DNA of 64,000 nt. Source: a bacterium. GTDB taxonomy: Bacteria > Desulfobacterota > JAPLJL01. The stretch's first letter is position 1; the number at the start of each line of letters is the position of its first letter. The stretch is from assembly GCA_028713675.1 (NCBI GenBank), contig JAQTNV010000010.1:1-64000 (forward strand), written 5' to 3'. Positions 49,291 through 58,966 of this stretch are shown here, in pieces. The position numbers were made by a program, and so were the translations under genes. The notes below the pieces were generated by a model. The model saw only the letters and a program-made list of their open reading frames with translations, searched no databases and was not told the origin of the DNA.

Positions 49291-50209
49291 ATTTTATGAC
49301 TCCTTTGAGGATGGGGGCGAGTGTCTTTTTCAGCCGAGCAGGGATGGCTTTCGGGTCGGTGACAATGGCGTCCTTCAAGGCCTGGCTGCAGACGCAATTC
49401 CTCGCTTCCGGCAAATGGGGGATCGCGCCCGCGATCATTTCCTTGGCCTTGCCGATGGTGGCCTTCATTACCTTGATCACATCCTCGATCTCGACCTCGC
49501 CTTCCCGCTCGTTCCAGCAGTCGTAGTCGGTGACCATCGCCACCGTGGCGTAGCAGATCTCGGCCTCGCGGGCGAGGCGGGCTTCCGGGAGGTTGGTCAT
49601 CCCGATCACCGAAACCCCCCACTGGCGGTAGATGTCGGACTCCGCCCGGGTGGAAAACTGCGGCCCCTCGATGCAGATGTAGGTCCCCTGCCGGTGCAGC
49701 CGGAAGCCCTTTTCCTCGCCGACCCGGGCCAGGATCCCGGCCATGACCGGGCAGACCGGGTGGGCCAGGGCCACGTGCGCGACGATCTCTCGGGAGAAAA
49801 AGGTGCGGGGCCGGGCGGCGGTCCGGTCGAAGAACTGGTCGGGCAGAACGATATCGCCGGGATGGATCTCCTCGCGCATGCTCCCCACCGCGCTGACCGA
49901 GAAGATGCGCTCGGTGCCGAGCAGCTTGAAGCCGAAGATGTTGGCGCGGAAATTGATATCCCCGGGCGGGATCCGGTGGCCGCGGCCGTGGCGGGCCAGG
50001 AAGGCCAGGCGCCGGCCGCCCATCCGGCCGATCACGAACGGGTCGGAGGGTTCCCCGAAGGGGGTCTTGACCCTGACCTCCCGGATGTCGGTAAGTCCGG
50101 GCATCTCGTAAAGCCCCACCCCCCCGATCACCCCGATGGTCCCGGCCTCAAAAATTTTATTGCTTTTTTTACCAACCGAAATGTGGGGTTTCTTTTTCTT
50201 GCGTTTCAT
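49289..50209 (-). CDS. mtnP: S-methyl-5'-thioadenosine phosphorylase
   Basis: 306 residues from ATG 50209 (GAAGGGGAAACGA upstream). Cleaves MTA to adenine and methylthioribose-1-phosphate in methionine salvage. Motifs: TIGVIGGVGLYEMPG, ARHGRGHRIPPG, NFRANIFGFK, SAVGSMREEI, GTYICIEGPQFSTRAES, MTNLPEARLAREAEICYATVAMVTDYDCW (TDYDCW is MTAP-specific). N-terminus has an unusual Lys/Arg run (MKRKKKKPH). Confidence 0.96.
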   Translation of the reverse strand: MKRKKKKPHISVGKKSNKIFEAGTIGVIGGVGLYEMPGLTDIREVRVKTPFGEPSDPFVIGRMGGRRLAFLARHGRGHRIPPGDINFRANIFGFKLLGTERIFSVSAVGSMREEIHPGDIVLPDQFFDRTAARPRTFFSREIVAHVALAHPVCPVMAGILARVGEEKGFRLHRQGTYICIEGPQFSTRAESDIYRQWGVSVIGMTNLPEARLAREAEICYATVAMVTDYDCWNEREGEVEIEDVIKVMKATIGKAKEMIAGAIPHLPEARNCVCSQALKDAIVTDPKAIPARLKKTLAPILKGVIK

Positions 50210-50221
50210 TCGTTTCCCCTT

Positions 50222-50396
50222 CATTTAATCGAGATTGCTTCGTCGCTTGCGCTTCTCGCAATGACAATTCTTCCAGACTGGATTCCCGCTTTCGCGGGAA
50301 TGACGGAATTAGCATGGATACTCCCGCCTTGGGCGGTACGGGAATGACTTTCGAGAAAACAACCCGAAACCAGAAACCCGAAACTCGGAACTGATT
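50222..50396. repeat. Dispersed repeats and CCGAAAC heptamers
   Basis: GATTGCTTCGTCGC ... TCTCGCAATGAC (50229-50262), CTGGATTCCCGC-TTTC-GCGGGAATGAC, a TCCCGCC-TTGG-GCGG element (50322-50346), and AACCCGA, AACCAGA, AACCCGA, AACTCGG (50365-50392). Confidence 0.8.
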
Positions 50397-50406
50397 TATG
50401 CTTGAA

Positions 50407-50835
50407 TTACCCGGCCTGGATCCCGATGATCTCCAGCCGGTTGAAGAAGTTGGGAATCTCGTAGTCCGCCGAGGCTTTCGAATCGGAGCCGTGGATGATG
50501 TTGTACCGGATGGAATCCGCGAATTCATTCCGGATGGTGCCCTTCTCGGCCTTCTTGGGATCGGTGGTGCCCATGATCTGCCGCACCCGGGTAATCGCCC
50601 TTTCCCCTTCCAGCACGCAGGCGATGATGGGGCCGGAGGTCATGAACTGGACCAGTTCCTCGAAAAAGGGCTGTTCCTTGTGAACCTGGTAAAAGCCCTC
50701 CGCCTGGGACCGGTTGATCCGGACCAGCTTGATGGCCCGGATATCCAGGCCGTTGCTCTCGAAACGCTTGAGGATCTCACCGACCAGATGCTTCTTGACT
50801 CCATCCGGCTTGATCAAAATCAGGGTCTGCTCCAT
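50407..50835 (-). CDS. ndk: Nucleoside diphosphate kinase
   Basis: 142 residues, GGAAAGGAAAA before the ATG. Transfers phosphate among NTPs/NDPs via phospho-His115 in NIIHGSDS. Motifs LILIKPDGVKKHLVGEI and VRQIMGTTDPKKAEKGTIRNEFA are standard. Follows korC and could belong to the same transcript. Confidence 0.98.
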   Translation of the reverse strand: MEQTLILIKPDGVKKHLVGEILKRFESNGLDIRAIKLVRINRSQAEGFYQVHKEQPFFEELVQFMTSGPIIACVLEGERAITRVRQIMGTTDPKKAEKGTIRNEFADSIRYNIIHGSDSKASADYEIPNFFNRLEIIGIQAG

Positions 50836-50935
50836 TTTTCCTTTCCTTCTTGGATCTGCTGAAAAAATCCGGTCTGAATTTAGACTTTATCGCGGGCGAT
50901 TCCTTGGTTTCGGCGGGTTTTGGGGTATTTCCAAT

Positions 50936-51532
50936 CTATTTGATCCGGGAAAGCATTTTCTTCCCGTATTTGTATCCCTGCTCAAAGGCCTTGAAGTTCA
51001 ATTCCTCGGTCCCCTTGGGCACCAGGTCCTGGATTGCCTTCTTGGCCGACTCCGGCTTCAGGTATTCGGTCACGGCGGAGAAAAAACCCACCATCACGAT
51101 ATTGACCACCAGACGCTTGCCCAACTCCTCGGCCAGCCGGGTGGCCGGGATGCCCAGGGCCCGGTTACCCCAGGAAGCGACTTCATCCTTGTTGACCCGG
51201 ACAATATCCTCCTCGTAAAGGAGCAGGGCATGGGGCCCCAGGTAGCCGCCGTACTTGCGGTAGGCCTCGTCGGACATGCAGACCTGGATCCGGGGCTGGG
51301 CCACGTAGGGGTAGTCGATCCGGTTATCGGAGATGATCACCTGGACACTGCAGGAGCCGCCCCGGGCCTCCGGCCCGAAGCTCTGGGTCAGAACCGTCTG
51401 CTTCCCTTCGTAGAGCGCCGCGGCCCGGCCGATGATAAACCCGGACATAATCACGCCCTGGCCCCCGAACCCGCTGATCCGGATCTCGATCTGCGGGTTT
51501 TCCAGCTTTACCTTTTTTAATAACTTGGGCAT
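50936..51532 (-). CDS. korC: 2-oxoacid:ferredoxin oxidoreductase, gamma subunit
   Basis: 198 residues, GGAGAGGGA before the ATG. ISGFGGQGVIMSGFIIGRAAAL is the family signature of the gamma/C subunit; TQSFGPEARGGSCSVQVIISD follows. With KorA, KorB and KorD it interconverts 2-oxoglutarate and succinyl-CoA using ferredoxin. Last of korDABC. Confidence 0.95.
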   Translation of the reverse strand: MPKLLKKVKLENPQIEIRISGFGGQGVIMSGFIIGRAAALYEGKQTVLTQSFGPEARGGSCSVQVIISDNRIDYPYVAQPRIQVCMSDEAYRKYGGYLGPHALLLYEEDIVRVNKDEVASWGNRALGIPATRLAEELGKRLVVNIVMVGFFSAVTEYLKPESAKKAIQDLVPKGTEELNFKAFEQGYKYGKKMLSRIK

Positions 51533-51551
51533 TCCCTCTCCGGATGAATTC

Positions 51552-52451
51552 CTACTTTTCCCAGAACGAAGGCCGCTGGTAGCGGGCCCCCATCGCCTTC
51601 CCGAGATGCTCGTCCATGGCCTGGATATATCCGGGCCGTTCCCGGTCCACGAATTTCCCGACGATGATTTCCTGGCGTTTCTGCTCGATCGCCACCGACC
51701 GGGTTTCGGCGCCGTTCTGGATCCGCGAGTTTTCCTTCAGGTAAACCATTTCCTGCAAGGCGTCCCCCAGCCGGTTCCGGCGCAGGTAAAGCTCCGGGCA
51801 GGGGCTGATCACCTCGATGAAGCTCAAACCGTCCTTGTTCATGGCTTCGACCATCGCCCGGGTCAGCTGGCGGACATGGTAAACGGTCCAGCGGGCCACG
51901 TAGTTGGCCCCGCAGACATCCATCAGGTAAGGCAGGTTCAACGGGTATTCGTAGTTGCCGTAGGGGGCAGTGGTCCCGAAAGCCTCGTGCGGGGTGGTCG
52001 GGCCGAACTGTCCGCCGGTCATCCCGTAATTCAGGTTATTGACGAGGATCACGGTGAGGTCCACATTCCTCCGGGCCGCGTGAATCAGGTGGTTGCCGCC
52101 GATCGAGGTCAGGTCCCCGTCGCCCGAGTAAACCACCACCTTGAGCTTGGGATTGGCGAGTTTGAGGCCGGTGGCGAAGGGAATGGCCCGGCCATGGGTG
52201 GTATGGAACGAATCCAGGCGGAGATACCCGGCGACCCGGCCGGTGCAGCCGATCCCGGAAACCACTGAGAGCAAATTCTGGTCGATGCCGCTCTCCAGCA
52301 CCGCCCGGGCAAAAGCCCCCATCGAGATCCCGATCCCGCAGCCCGGGCACCACATGTGGGGCAGGCGCTCCATCCGGATCAGGCTCTCAATCGGGTTTTG
52401 CGGCCGCGGCTCGATACTGAGCGGCGTTTCCTTTTTCGTCTGCTTCTTCAC
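51552..52451 (-). CDS. korB: 2-oxoacid:ferredoxin oxidoreductase, beta subunit
   Basis: 299 residues from GTG 52451. TPP and Fe-S-binding subunit: HMWCPGCGIG (cluster Cys), GCTGRVAGYLRLDSFHTTHGRA, and the TPP/Mg site YSGDGDLTSIGGNHLIHAARRN ... VNNLNYGMTGGQFGPTTP. Substrate specificity (2-oxoglutarate) is inferred from adjacency to sucCD. Confidence 0.96.
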   Translation of the reverse strand: MKKQTKKETPLSIEPRPQNPIESLIRMERLPHMWCPGCGIGISMGAFARAVLESGIDQNLLSVVSGIGCTGRVAGYLRLDSFHTTHGRAIPFATGLKLANPKLKVVVYSGDGDLTSIGGNHLIHAARRNVDLTVILVNNLNYGMTGGQFGPTTPHEAFGTTAPYGNYEYPLNLPYLMDVCGANYVARWTVYHVRQLTRAMVEAMNKDGLSFIEVISPCPELYLRRNRLGDALQEMVYLKENSRIQNGAETRSVAIEQKRQEIIVGKFVDRERPGYIQAMDEHLGKAMGARYQRPSFWEK

Positions 52452-52530
52452 TATTATTCTTTAGGTTTATTTATTTTATTTTTTTCTCTTCGCTTTCAGC
52501 TCTATGCGCTTTGCTCTCTGCTCGATGCCA

Positions 52531-53730
52531 CTACAGCCTGACTATCTCCCGGATCGCCCGGAGAATGTCCTCCGGCTGGTGCACCGTGCCTCCGCCGTGG
52601 GGAACGAGGGTAACCGGCACCTTGCCGGCCACCAGCCGCTCCACTTCCAGGGAAATCTGGCCGTAATTCAGCTCGGGCACGACGAATCCTCCCGCCATCC
52701 CCGCCAGCTGGCGGATCCGCTTCTCGGGAAACGGCCAGACCACGATCGGGCGGAAACGGCCGACCTTGATCCCCTGCTTGCGGGCCATTTCCACCGCCCG
52801 GCTCGCCACCCGCGAGGTGATCCCGTAGGAAAGCACGATCACCTCCGCGCCCTCGCAGTCCTCTTCCTCGAAGCGCACGATCTGTTCCGCGTTGGTCCGG
52901 ATCTTTTCGACCAGGCGGTGGACCAGCTTGCCCTGGGCCTCGGCGTTCATGGTCGGGTAACCGCGCTCGTCGTGCGTCAGCCCGGTGATGTGGAACCTCC
53001 GGCCGGTCCCGGCCTTGACGAACCAGGGCACCAGGTCCTTGCCGGTCCGGTAGGGAAGGTATTCCTCGATCGGCAGGGTGGTATAACGGCGGTTGAAAAC
53101 CTTGATTTTTTCCGCCGGCGGGATCACCACCCGCTCGGCCATGTGCCCGACGCATTCGTCCATCATCACGAAGGTCGGGACCCGGAACTCCTCGGAGAGG
53201 TTGAAGGCCTGGATGGTCAGGTCAAAACATTCCTGGGGCGAATTCGGCACCAGGGCGATGACTTCGTAATCCCCGTGGGAGCCCCAGCGCACCTGCATCA
53301 TGTCCGCCTGGCCGGGGAGCGTGGGGAGACCGGTGGAGGGCCCGGCCCGCTGGACATCGATGATCACGCAGGGGGTTTCCAGCATCGCGGCCAGCCCGAT
53401 GTGTTCCATCATCAGGGTAAACCCGGGCCCCGAGCTGACGGTCATGGTCTTCAGCCCGGCCCAGGCCGCGCCCTGGATGGCGATCGAACTGGCGAGTTCA
53501 TCCTCCATCTGGATGAAGACCCCGCCGACCGTGGGGATCCGGGAGGCAAAGCGCTCCACGATCTCGGTGGAGGGAGTGATCGGATAACCCGCCACGAACC
53601 GGCAGCCCGCGGCCAGGGCACCCTCGCAGGCGGACTGGTCGCCATTCATGAAATGGACGCCGGTCAGCACCCCCTTGGGATCGGCGGTGGCGTGATTCAG
53701 ATCCTTAGCTTTCGGATTCGTCTTTTTCAC
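52531..53730 (-). CDS. korA: 2-oxoacid:ferredoxin oxidoreductase, alpha subunit
   Basis: 399 residues from GTG 53730, whose start overlaps korD by 26 bp. Binds the substrate and TPP pyrophosphate region: GDQSACEGALAAGCRFVAGYPITPSTEI, VSSGPGFTLMMEHIGLA, DVQRAGPSTGLPTLPGQADMMQ, RWGSHGDYEV. Includes the domain II/VI segment typical of KorA. Its order korD-A-B-C matches the canonical four-subunit oxidoreductase. Confidence 0.96.
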   Translation of the reverse strand: MKKTNPKAKDLNHATADPKGVLTGVHFMNGDQSACEGALAAGCRFVAGYPITPSTEIVERFASRIPTVGGVFIQMEDELASSIAIQGAAWAGLKTMTVSSGPGFTLMMEHIGLAAMLETPCVIIDVQRAGPSTGLPTLPGQADMMQVRWGSHGDYEVIALVPNSPQECFDLTIQAFNLSEEFRVPTFVMMDECVGHMAERVVIPPAEKIKVFNRRYTTLPIEEYLPYRTGKDLVPWFVKAGTGRRFHITGLTHDERGYPTMNAEAQGKLVHRLVEKIRTNAEQIVRFEEEDCEGAEVIVLSYGITSRVASRAVEMARKQGIKVGRFRPIVVWPFPEKRIRQLAGMAGGFVVPELNYGQISLEVERLVAGKVPVTLVPHGGGTVHQPEDILRAIREIVRL

Positions 53731-53956
53731 TGATCAACTTCTCCGACCAGATGGCGAAATCAGGGCAGACCATCCCGCACATGTTGCAGCCGCTGCACTT
53801 ATCCGGGGTGACGATCTCGGGGAAGTGAAAACCTCCCCGGTTCATGGTCCCGGAGGCCCGGAGGGCTTTCAGCGGACAGAATTCGATGCAGAAACCGCAG
53901 CCCTTGCAGCGGTCCGCCACCGTATGTACTTTGCCTCTCGGTCCCTTGGCTGGCAT
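53705..53956 (-). CDS. korD: 2-oxoacid:ferredoxin oxidoreductase, delta (ferredoxin) subunit
   Basis: 83 residues. Two 4Fe-4S motifs: CKGCGFCIEFCP and CSGCNMCGMVCP. Carries electrons between the TPP enzyme and ferredoxin. Starts the korDABC unit and overlaps korA by 26 bp, so translation is probably coupled. Confidence 0.95.
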   Translation of the reverse strand: MPAKGPRGKVHTVADRCKGCGFCIEFCPLKALRASGTMNRGGFHFPEIVTPDKCSGCNMCGMVCPDFAIWSEKLISEKDESES

Positions 53957-54067
53957 ATTATTATTCTTCTAAAAATTCAATTTGAGATATTAAACATTTA
54001 GGCCGCCGATGTCCAGAGGCATTCCTTCGACCTCCGGGCTGAGATAAGCCATCCGTTATCCTATTGA

Positions 54068-54125
54068 AAAAGGGAGCCCACAGAGGGGTTCATCCTGAAA
54101 GGATTCACCCTGAAGGGCTCCCTTG
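54068..54125 (-). terminator. Terminator-like stem downstream of sucD
   Basis: AGGGAGCCC (54071-54079) pairs with GGGCTCCCT (54115-54123), enclosing a second stem (ATCCT/AGGAT); on the minus strand it is followed by CCTTTTTC. Could partly separate sucCD from korDABC. Confidence 0.65.
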
Positions 54126-54135
54126 AATTTATTCA

Positions 54136-54174
54136 ATCAAACTATAAACTCGAAACCAGAAACTCGAAACTTTC
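54136..54174. repeat. AACTCGA heptamers downstream of sucD
   Basis: AACTATA, AACTCGA, AACCAGA, AACTCGA, AACTTTC. Complementary to the GTTTCGA family at 10254 and 45484. Confidence 0.85.
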
Positions 54175-55059
54175 TTATTTAATCTTCAGCATCTTGGCGA
54201 CCGTGGAACCGATCTCGGCCGGGCTCTGGGCCACTGCCACCCCGCATTCCTTAAAGGTGTTGATCTTCTCGGTCGCGGTACCCTTGCCGCCGCTGATGAT
54301 CGCTCCGGCATGCCCCATCCGGCGCCCCGGAGGCGCGGTCATCCCGGCCACGAAAGCGGCCACCGGTTTCTTCATCTTGGCCTTGACCAGGCGGGCGGCG
54401 TCCTCCTCGGCGTTGCCCCCGATCTCGCCGATCACCATCACCCCGTCGGTCTCCGGGTCGGCCTCAAACAGGGGAAGCAGGTCGGTGAAAATCGAACCCA
54501 CGATCGGATCGCCGCCGATCCCGATCGCCGTGCTCTGGGCGATCCCGAGTTCGGAAAGCTGCTTGACCGCCTCGTAGGTCAGGGTCCCGCTCCGGGAGAT
54601 CACACCCACCTTCTTTTTCCCTTTGGCGAGGAAAATATCGCCGGGCATGATCCCGATCTTGCACTTCCCCGGGCTGATGATCCCCGGGCAGTTGGGCCCG
54701 ATCAGGCGGGCCTTCTTCTCCGCGACATACCGGGAGGCCTTGACCATATCCAGGGGGGGTATCCCCTCGGTAATGCAGATGATGACGGCAATCCCGGCGT
54801 CGGCCGATTCCAGGATCGCGTCGGTGGCAAAGGACGCGGGCACGAAGATGATCGAGGCGTTGGCCCCTTCCTTCTTGACCGCTTCCGCCACCCCGTTGAA
54901 AACCGGGGTGCCTTCATGTTGGGTTCCGCCTTTGCCCGGCGTAACCCCGGCCACCACTTTGGTTCCGTAGGCCTTCATCTGGGCGGCGTGGAAGCTGCCC
55001 TCCCCGCCGGTAATCCCCTGGACCACAACCCGAGTATTCTGATCGACGATTATGCTCAT
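54175..55059 (-). CDS. sucD: Succinyl-CoA synthetase, alpha subunit
   Basis: 294 residues, AAGGAAG before the ATG. Interconverts succinyl-CoA and succinate with NTP. Motifs: [19 protein letters not shown] (CoA-binding Rossmann), [42 protein letters not shown], and catalytic-His loop [14 protein letters not shown]. Directly downstream of sucC. Confidence 0.97.
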   Translation of the reverse strand: MSIIVDQNTRVVVQGITGGEGSFHAAQMKAYGTKVVAGVTPGKGGTQHEGTPVFNGVAEAVKKEGANASIIFVPASFATDAILESADAGIAVIICITEGIPPLDMVKASRYVAEKKARLIGPNCPGIISPGKCKIGIMPGDIFLAKGKKKVGVISRSGTLTYEAVKQLSELGIAQSTAIGIGGDPIVGSIFTDLLPLFEADPETDGVMVIGEIGGNAEEDAARLVKAKMKKPVAAFVAGMTAPPGRRMGHAGAIISGGKGTATEKINTFKECGVAVAQSPAEIGSTVAKMLKIK

Positions 55060-55071
55060 GGTTTTTCTTCC

Positions 55072-56238
55072 TTATTTTTTGATGAAACTGACGACTTTTT
55101 CCGCCGCCGCTTTTAATCCCTTGGCCTCAACGATATTCAGCTTCGATTCCTTCAGGATCTGCCCGGCCTCTTTAGCGTTGGTCCCTTCGAGCCTGACCAC
55201 CAGGGGCACCTGCAGGCCGCCCGGAAGGCTCTGGGCCGCCTGTACGATCCCGGTCGCGACCCGGTCGCAGCGGACGATCCCGCCGAAAATATTGACCAGG
55301 ATCGCTTTCACCTTGGGATCGCCGAGGATGATCCGGAAACCGTTCCCGATGGTTTCCGCGCTGGCCCCGCCCCCGACATCCAGGAAGTTGGCCGGCTCGC
55401 CGCCGGAATACTTGATGATATCCATGGTGGCCATGGCCAGGCCCGCACCGTTGACCATGCAGCCCACGTTCCCGTCCAAGTGAATATAGTTCAGATTGAA
55501 CTTGCTGGCCTCGACCTCGAGGGGATCCTCCTCCGCCAGGTCCCGGAGCTTGACCTGATCGGGATGGCGGAAGAGCCCGTTGTCATCCAGGTTCAGCTTG
55601 GCGTCCAGGGCCATGATGTCGCCTTCGGGGGTGACGATCAGGGGGTTGATCTCGGCCAGGGTGCAGTCCTCCTTCTGGAAACAGTTCACCAGTCCCTGGA
55701 TCACCGCGGCGAACGCCTTGGTTTGCTCCTTGGTGATCCCGAGGGCCGCGGTCAGCCGGCGGAGCTGGAAAGAGAGAAGGCCGGTGATGGGGCTGATCCC
55801 CTCGCGCAGGATCTTTTCCGGGTTCTTCTTCGCCACTTCCTCGATCTCCATCCCGCCTTCCGCGCTGGCGATCAAGACCGGCTGGGCGGTATTGCGATCC
55901 ACCACCACGCCGATGTAAAGCTCGCGGGCCACGTTCGAGGCCTCTTCCACCAGGACCGATTTGACCTTCCGGCCTTCCGGCCCGGTCTGATGGGTGACCA
56001 GGGTCATCCCGATGATCTGGCCCGCGACCTTCTCGGCTTCCGCGGGGTTATCGGCGGTTTTGATTCCGCCGCCCTTGCCCCGGCCGCCGGCGTGGATCTG
56101 GGCCTTGACCACCACTTTCTTGCCGATGGTCTCCGCCACCTTCCGGGCTTCCTGCGGATTGAAAGCCACCTGGCCCTTGGGGATCTTGACCCCATAGCGG
56201 GCGATGATTTCCTTCGCCTGATATTCATGGATCTTCAT
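55072..56238 (-). CDS. sucC: Succinyl-CoA synthetase, beta subunit
   Basis: 388 residues, TTGAGGAAAAC before the ATG. ATP-grasp subunit: MKIHEYQAKEIIARYGVKIPKG, VVVKAQIHAGGRGKGGG, EINPLIVTPEGDIMALDAK, GCMVNGAGLAMATMDIIKYSGG and NIFGGIVRCDRVATGIV. All conserved; forms an alpha2beta2 or alpha-beta enzyme with SucD. Confidence 0.97.
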   Translation of the reverse strand: MKIHEYQAKEIIARYGVKIPKGQVAFNPQEARKVAETIGKKVVVKAQIHAGGRGKGGGIKTADNPAEAEKVAGQIIGMTLVTHQTGPEGRKVKSVLVEEASNVARELYIGVVVDRNTAQPVLIASAEGGMEIEEVAKKNPEKILREGISPITGLLSFQLRRLTAALGITKEQTKAFAAVIQGLVNCFQKEDCTLAEINPLIVTPEGDIMALDAKLNLDDNGLFRHPDQVKLRDLAEEDPLEVEASKFNLNYIHLDGNVGCMVNGAGLAMATMDIIKYSGGEPANFLDVGGGASAETIGNGFRIILGDPKVKAILVNIFGGIVRCDRVATGIVQAAQSLPGGLQVPLVVRLEGTNAKEAGQILKESKLNIVEAKGLKAAAEKVVSFIKK

Positions 56239-56327
56239 GTTTTCCTCAAATTGGGTTGCACCGGCTGTCCGTTCGGATCCTGGTCCAAAAGTCTCCCAGG
56301 ATTTGAAGGCCAGCCGGCGATTGCCAT

Positions 56328-57029
56328 TTAGAATTTATTCGACAAAATCTTCCGGGAAAGCGCGGTGATCGCCTCGGTGGGATTGATCTTCTTCGGGCAT
56401 GCCTCCACGCAGTTGAAGATCTTCCGGCAGCGGAATACCCCGCTCGGATCGTTGACAATCGCCAGCCGCTCCTCCTCCGCCTCGTCCCGGGAATCGACCA
56501 CGAAGCGGTAGGCCTTCAGGATGGCCGCCGGTCCCAGGTAATTCTCGTCGTGCCAGTAGCGCGGACAGCTGGCGCTGCAGGAACCGCAAAGGATGCAGGT
56601 TATTGCCTCGGACAGCAGGCGGTGTTCTTCCTGGCTCTGGGGCACCTCGCGATCGGAGGTCGGGGTCTTGTGCACCATATAAGGCATGACCGCCTTGAGC
56701 TTGGCGAAAAACGGCTCCATGTCCACCACCAGGTCGCGGATGACCTGGTAACCCCGGAGCGGCTCCAGGGTGATGACCTTGGAACGCAGTTCCTGGATCT
56801 GGGTATAACAGGCCAGGCCCGCCATCCGGTTGATCATCATGGAGCAGGACCCGCAGATCGCGCTCCGGCAGCTCCGGCGGAAGGCCAGGGTCCCGTCCAG
56901 CTCGCCCCGGACCTGGATGAGACCATCCAGGATCGTGGTGCCCTCCTGCACGTCGATCTCGTAATCCTGGTTGTACGCTTTCCGGTCTTTCTCCGGATCA
57001 AACCTTTTGATTCTTAAGATTGCTTTCAT
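56328..57029 (-). CDS. sdhB: Succinate dehydrogenase / fumarate reductase iron-sulfur subunit
   Basis: 233 residues, GCAGGGAGAAAT before the ATG. Three clusters: [2Fe-2S] in SCRSAICGSCSMMINRMAGLAC, [4Fe-4S] in CILCGSCSASCP, and [3Fe-4S]/[4Fe-4S] in CRKIFNCVEACPKKINP. Links SdhA to the membrane anchors. Last of the sdhC-D-A-B set. Confidence 0.97.
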   Translation of the reverse strand: MKAILRIKRFDPEKDRKAYNQDYEIDVQEGTTILDGLIQVRGELDGTLAFRRSCRSAICGSCSMMINRMAGLACYTQIQELRSKVITLEPLRGYQVIRDLVVDMEPFFAKLKAVMPYMVHKTPTSDREVPQSQEEHRLLSEAITCILCGSCSASCPRYWHDENYLGPAAILKAYRFVVDSRDEAEEERLAIVNDPSGVFRCRKIFNCVEACPKKINPTEAITALSRKILSNKF

Positions 57030-57058
57030 ATTTCTCCCTGCTCTGTTTTCCCGCTCTT

Positions 57059-57137
57059 TATTCTCTAACCACCAAGCTACCTAGCCACCTTGTTTTTCTT
57101 TTAACCGGTTACCGGTTACTTGCTACCGGCAACTTGT
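57059..57137. repeat. Heptamer repeats (CTAACCAC / CCGGTTA words)
   Basis: AACCACC, AAGCTACC-type words followed by ACCGGTT, ACCGGTT, ACTTGCT, ACCGGCA. Same words as at 6301 and 11032. Between sdhA and sdhB. Confidence 0.8.
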
Positions 57138-58850
57138 TTAGTATTTCCTCTCCTGCGGCTGATACCGGGTGATCCGGACCGGCTTGTAATCGAACCGGAG
57201 CGTGTCCCCGTCCCGGTAGACCAGGGTGTGTTTCAGCCAGTTCACGTCGTCGCGCTTGGGGAAATCCTTCCGGAAGTGGGCGCCCCGGCTTTCCTTCCGG
57301 TTGAGCGCCCCGGCGACAATCATCTCGGCGAAACCGAGAACGTTACCCAGCTCGATGGCCTCGATCAGGTCCAGGTTGAAAATCGAATTCCGGTCGATCG
57401 CCCGGATCTTCCGGTAACGCTCTTTCAGGGTCTGGATCTTCTCCTGCACCTGCCGCAATCCCTCTTCCTGGCGGAAGACCCCGCAGCCCGTGGTCATGGA
57501 CGCCTGGAGCTCCCTCTGGATGGCCGCCGGCATTTCCGAGCCGTTCTTGGACCAGATCTCGTCGATCCGTTTCTGGGAATCATCCGGGGAATCTTCGGGC
57601 AGGGAAGACAAAACCTCGTCGCGCAGGAACCTGACGGCCGAGCGCCCGGCCCGCCGTCCGTAAAGCGTGGCCTCCAAAAGGGAATTGGTCCCGAGCCGGT
57701 TGCCTCCGTGCACCGAAACGCAGGCGCATTCCCCGGCGGCATAAAGTCCGATTACCTTCTTGTCCTTCCCGTCCAACAGCACCTCGGCGTCATTGTTGGT
57801 GGGAATCCCCCCCATGGAGTAATGGGCGGTGGGCTGGATCGGAACCGGGGCGGTCACGCAATCGACTCCCAGATATTTCTGGGCCAGGTCCTTGATTTGG
57901 GGGATGCGCTCCAGGATCTTCTGCTCGCCCAGGTGCCGGATGTCCAGGTAGACATAATCCTGCCCGTTGATCCCGCGGCCCTCGTCCACCTCGGTCTGGA
58001 TCGAGCGGGAGATCACGTCGCGGGGGGCTAGTTCCATCTTGCCGGGGGCGTATTTTTCCATGAACCTCTGGCCTAAGTTGTTGGTCAGGTAAGCCCCTTC
58101 CCCGCGGGCGCCTTCCGAAAGAAGAATCCCCTGTTTATAAAGACCGGTGGGATGGAACTGGACGAATTCGATATCCTCAATCGGGATCCCGGCCCGCGAC
58201 GCGAGGGCCAAGCCGTCTCCGGTGTTGGCGAGCGCGTTGGTGGTAATCTTGTAGGCCCGTCCGTAACCGCCGGTGCCCAGGATCACGGCCTTGGCGTGGA
58301 AGACATGGAGCCCGCCTTTCTGCGTGTCCCAGGCCACCACCCCGCGGCAGACCCCGTCGCGGATGATCAGGCTCATGGTGTAGAACTCGGAGAAAAACTT
58401 GACATCCTGCTTGATGCACTGTTCGTACAGGGTGTGGAGGAGAACATGGCCGGTGTAATCCATGCAGTATACCGCCCGGGGCCGGGAATGCCCGCCGAAG
58501 GGGCGCTGGGCCAATCGTCCGTCGGCCATGCGGTCAAAGGGAACCCCGAAGTGCTCGTACTCATAAATGATTTCGGGGGCTTCCGAGATCAGGATCTCGA
58601 TCGCGTCCTGATCCCCCAGGTAGTCGCTCCCCTTCACCGTGTCGAAGATATGCTCTTCGAGGGAATCGGGGGAGGCGTTGCCCAGGGCCGCCGCGATCCC
58701 GCCCTGCGCCGCCCCGGAATGGGAACGGGAGGGATAGACCTTGGTCAGGACACAGGCTTTGGAAACCGGGGCGACTTCGAGAGCAGCCCGGAGGCCGGCC
58801 AATCCGGCACCCACTACTAAGACGTCATACTGATGTTTTGTCGCTTTCAT
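57138..58850 (-). CDS. sdhA: Succinate dehydrogenase / fumarate reductase flavoprotein subunit
   Basis: 570 residues, GGGGGTT before the ATG. FAD site [18 protein letters not shown]-linking His in [20 protein letters not shown], substrate residues in [24 protein letters not shown], and [15 protein letters not shown]-terminal FTDGGPG? region is normal. Whether it oxidises succinate or reduces fumarate cannot be told from sequence. Cluster order suggests either direction. Confidence 0.97.
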   Translation of the reverse strand: MKATKHQYDVLVVGAGLAGLRAALEVAPVSKACVLTKVYPSRSHSGAAQGGIAAALGNASPDSLEEHIFDTVKGSDYLGDQDAIEILISEAPEIIYEYEHFGVPFDRMADGRLAQRPFGGHSRPRAVYCMDYTGHVLLHTLYEQCIKQDVKFFSEFYTMSLIIRDGVCRGVVAWDTQKGGLHVFHAKAVILGTGGYGRAYKITTNALANTGDGLALASRAGIPIEDIEFVQFHPTGLYKQGILLSEGARGEGAYLTNNLGQRFMEKYAPGKMELAPRDVISRSIQTEVDEGRGINGQDYVYLDIRHLGEQKILERIPQIKDLAQKYLGVDCVTAPVPIQPTAHYSMGGIPTNNDAEVLLDGKDKKVIGLYAAGECACVSVHGGNRLGTNSLLEATLYGRRAGRSAVRFLRDEVLSSLPEDSPDDSQKRIDEIWSKNGSEMPAAIQRELQASMTTGCGVFRQEEGLRQVQEKIQTLKERYRKIRAIDRNSIFNLDLIEAIELGNVLGFAEMIVAGALNRKESRGAHFRKDFPKRDDVNWLKHTLVYRDGDTLRFDYKPVRITRYQPQERKY

Positions 58851-58889
58851 TCAACCCCCAAATTTCTATTTTCGAATTTCGAAATCCTA

Positions 58890-58950
58890 TACCCTACCCC
58901 CTCTCCCTTCCTTCCCCCTCGACAGGGGAGGGCTTGGGTGGGGGTGAATT
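58890..58950. repeat. CCCTCTCCC-type dispersed element
   Basis: CCTACCCCCTCTCCC, then CCCCTCG-ACA-GGGGAGGGCTTGGGTGGGGGTG. Related to 29731-29845. Lies between sdhD and sdhA. Confidence 0.75.
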
Positions 58951-58966
58951 CGTTTATTTGTTTTCC

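Noticed and set aside
48998-50347. 449-codon plus-strand frame across the gatB-mtnP gap
   Set aside because: Begins in repeats and continues antisense to mtnP; its first part is only heptamer translation.
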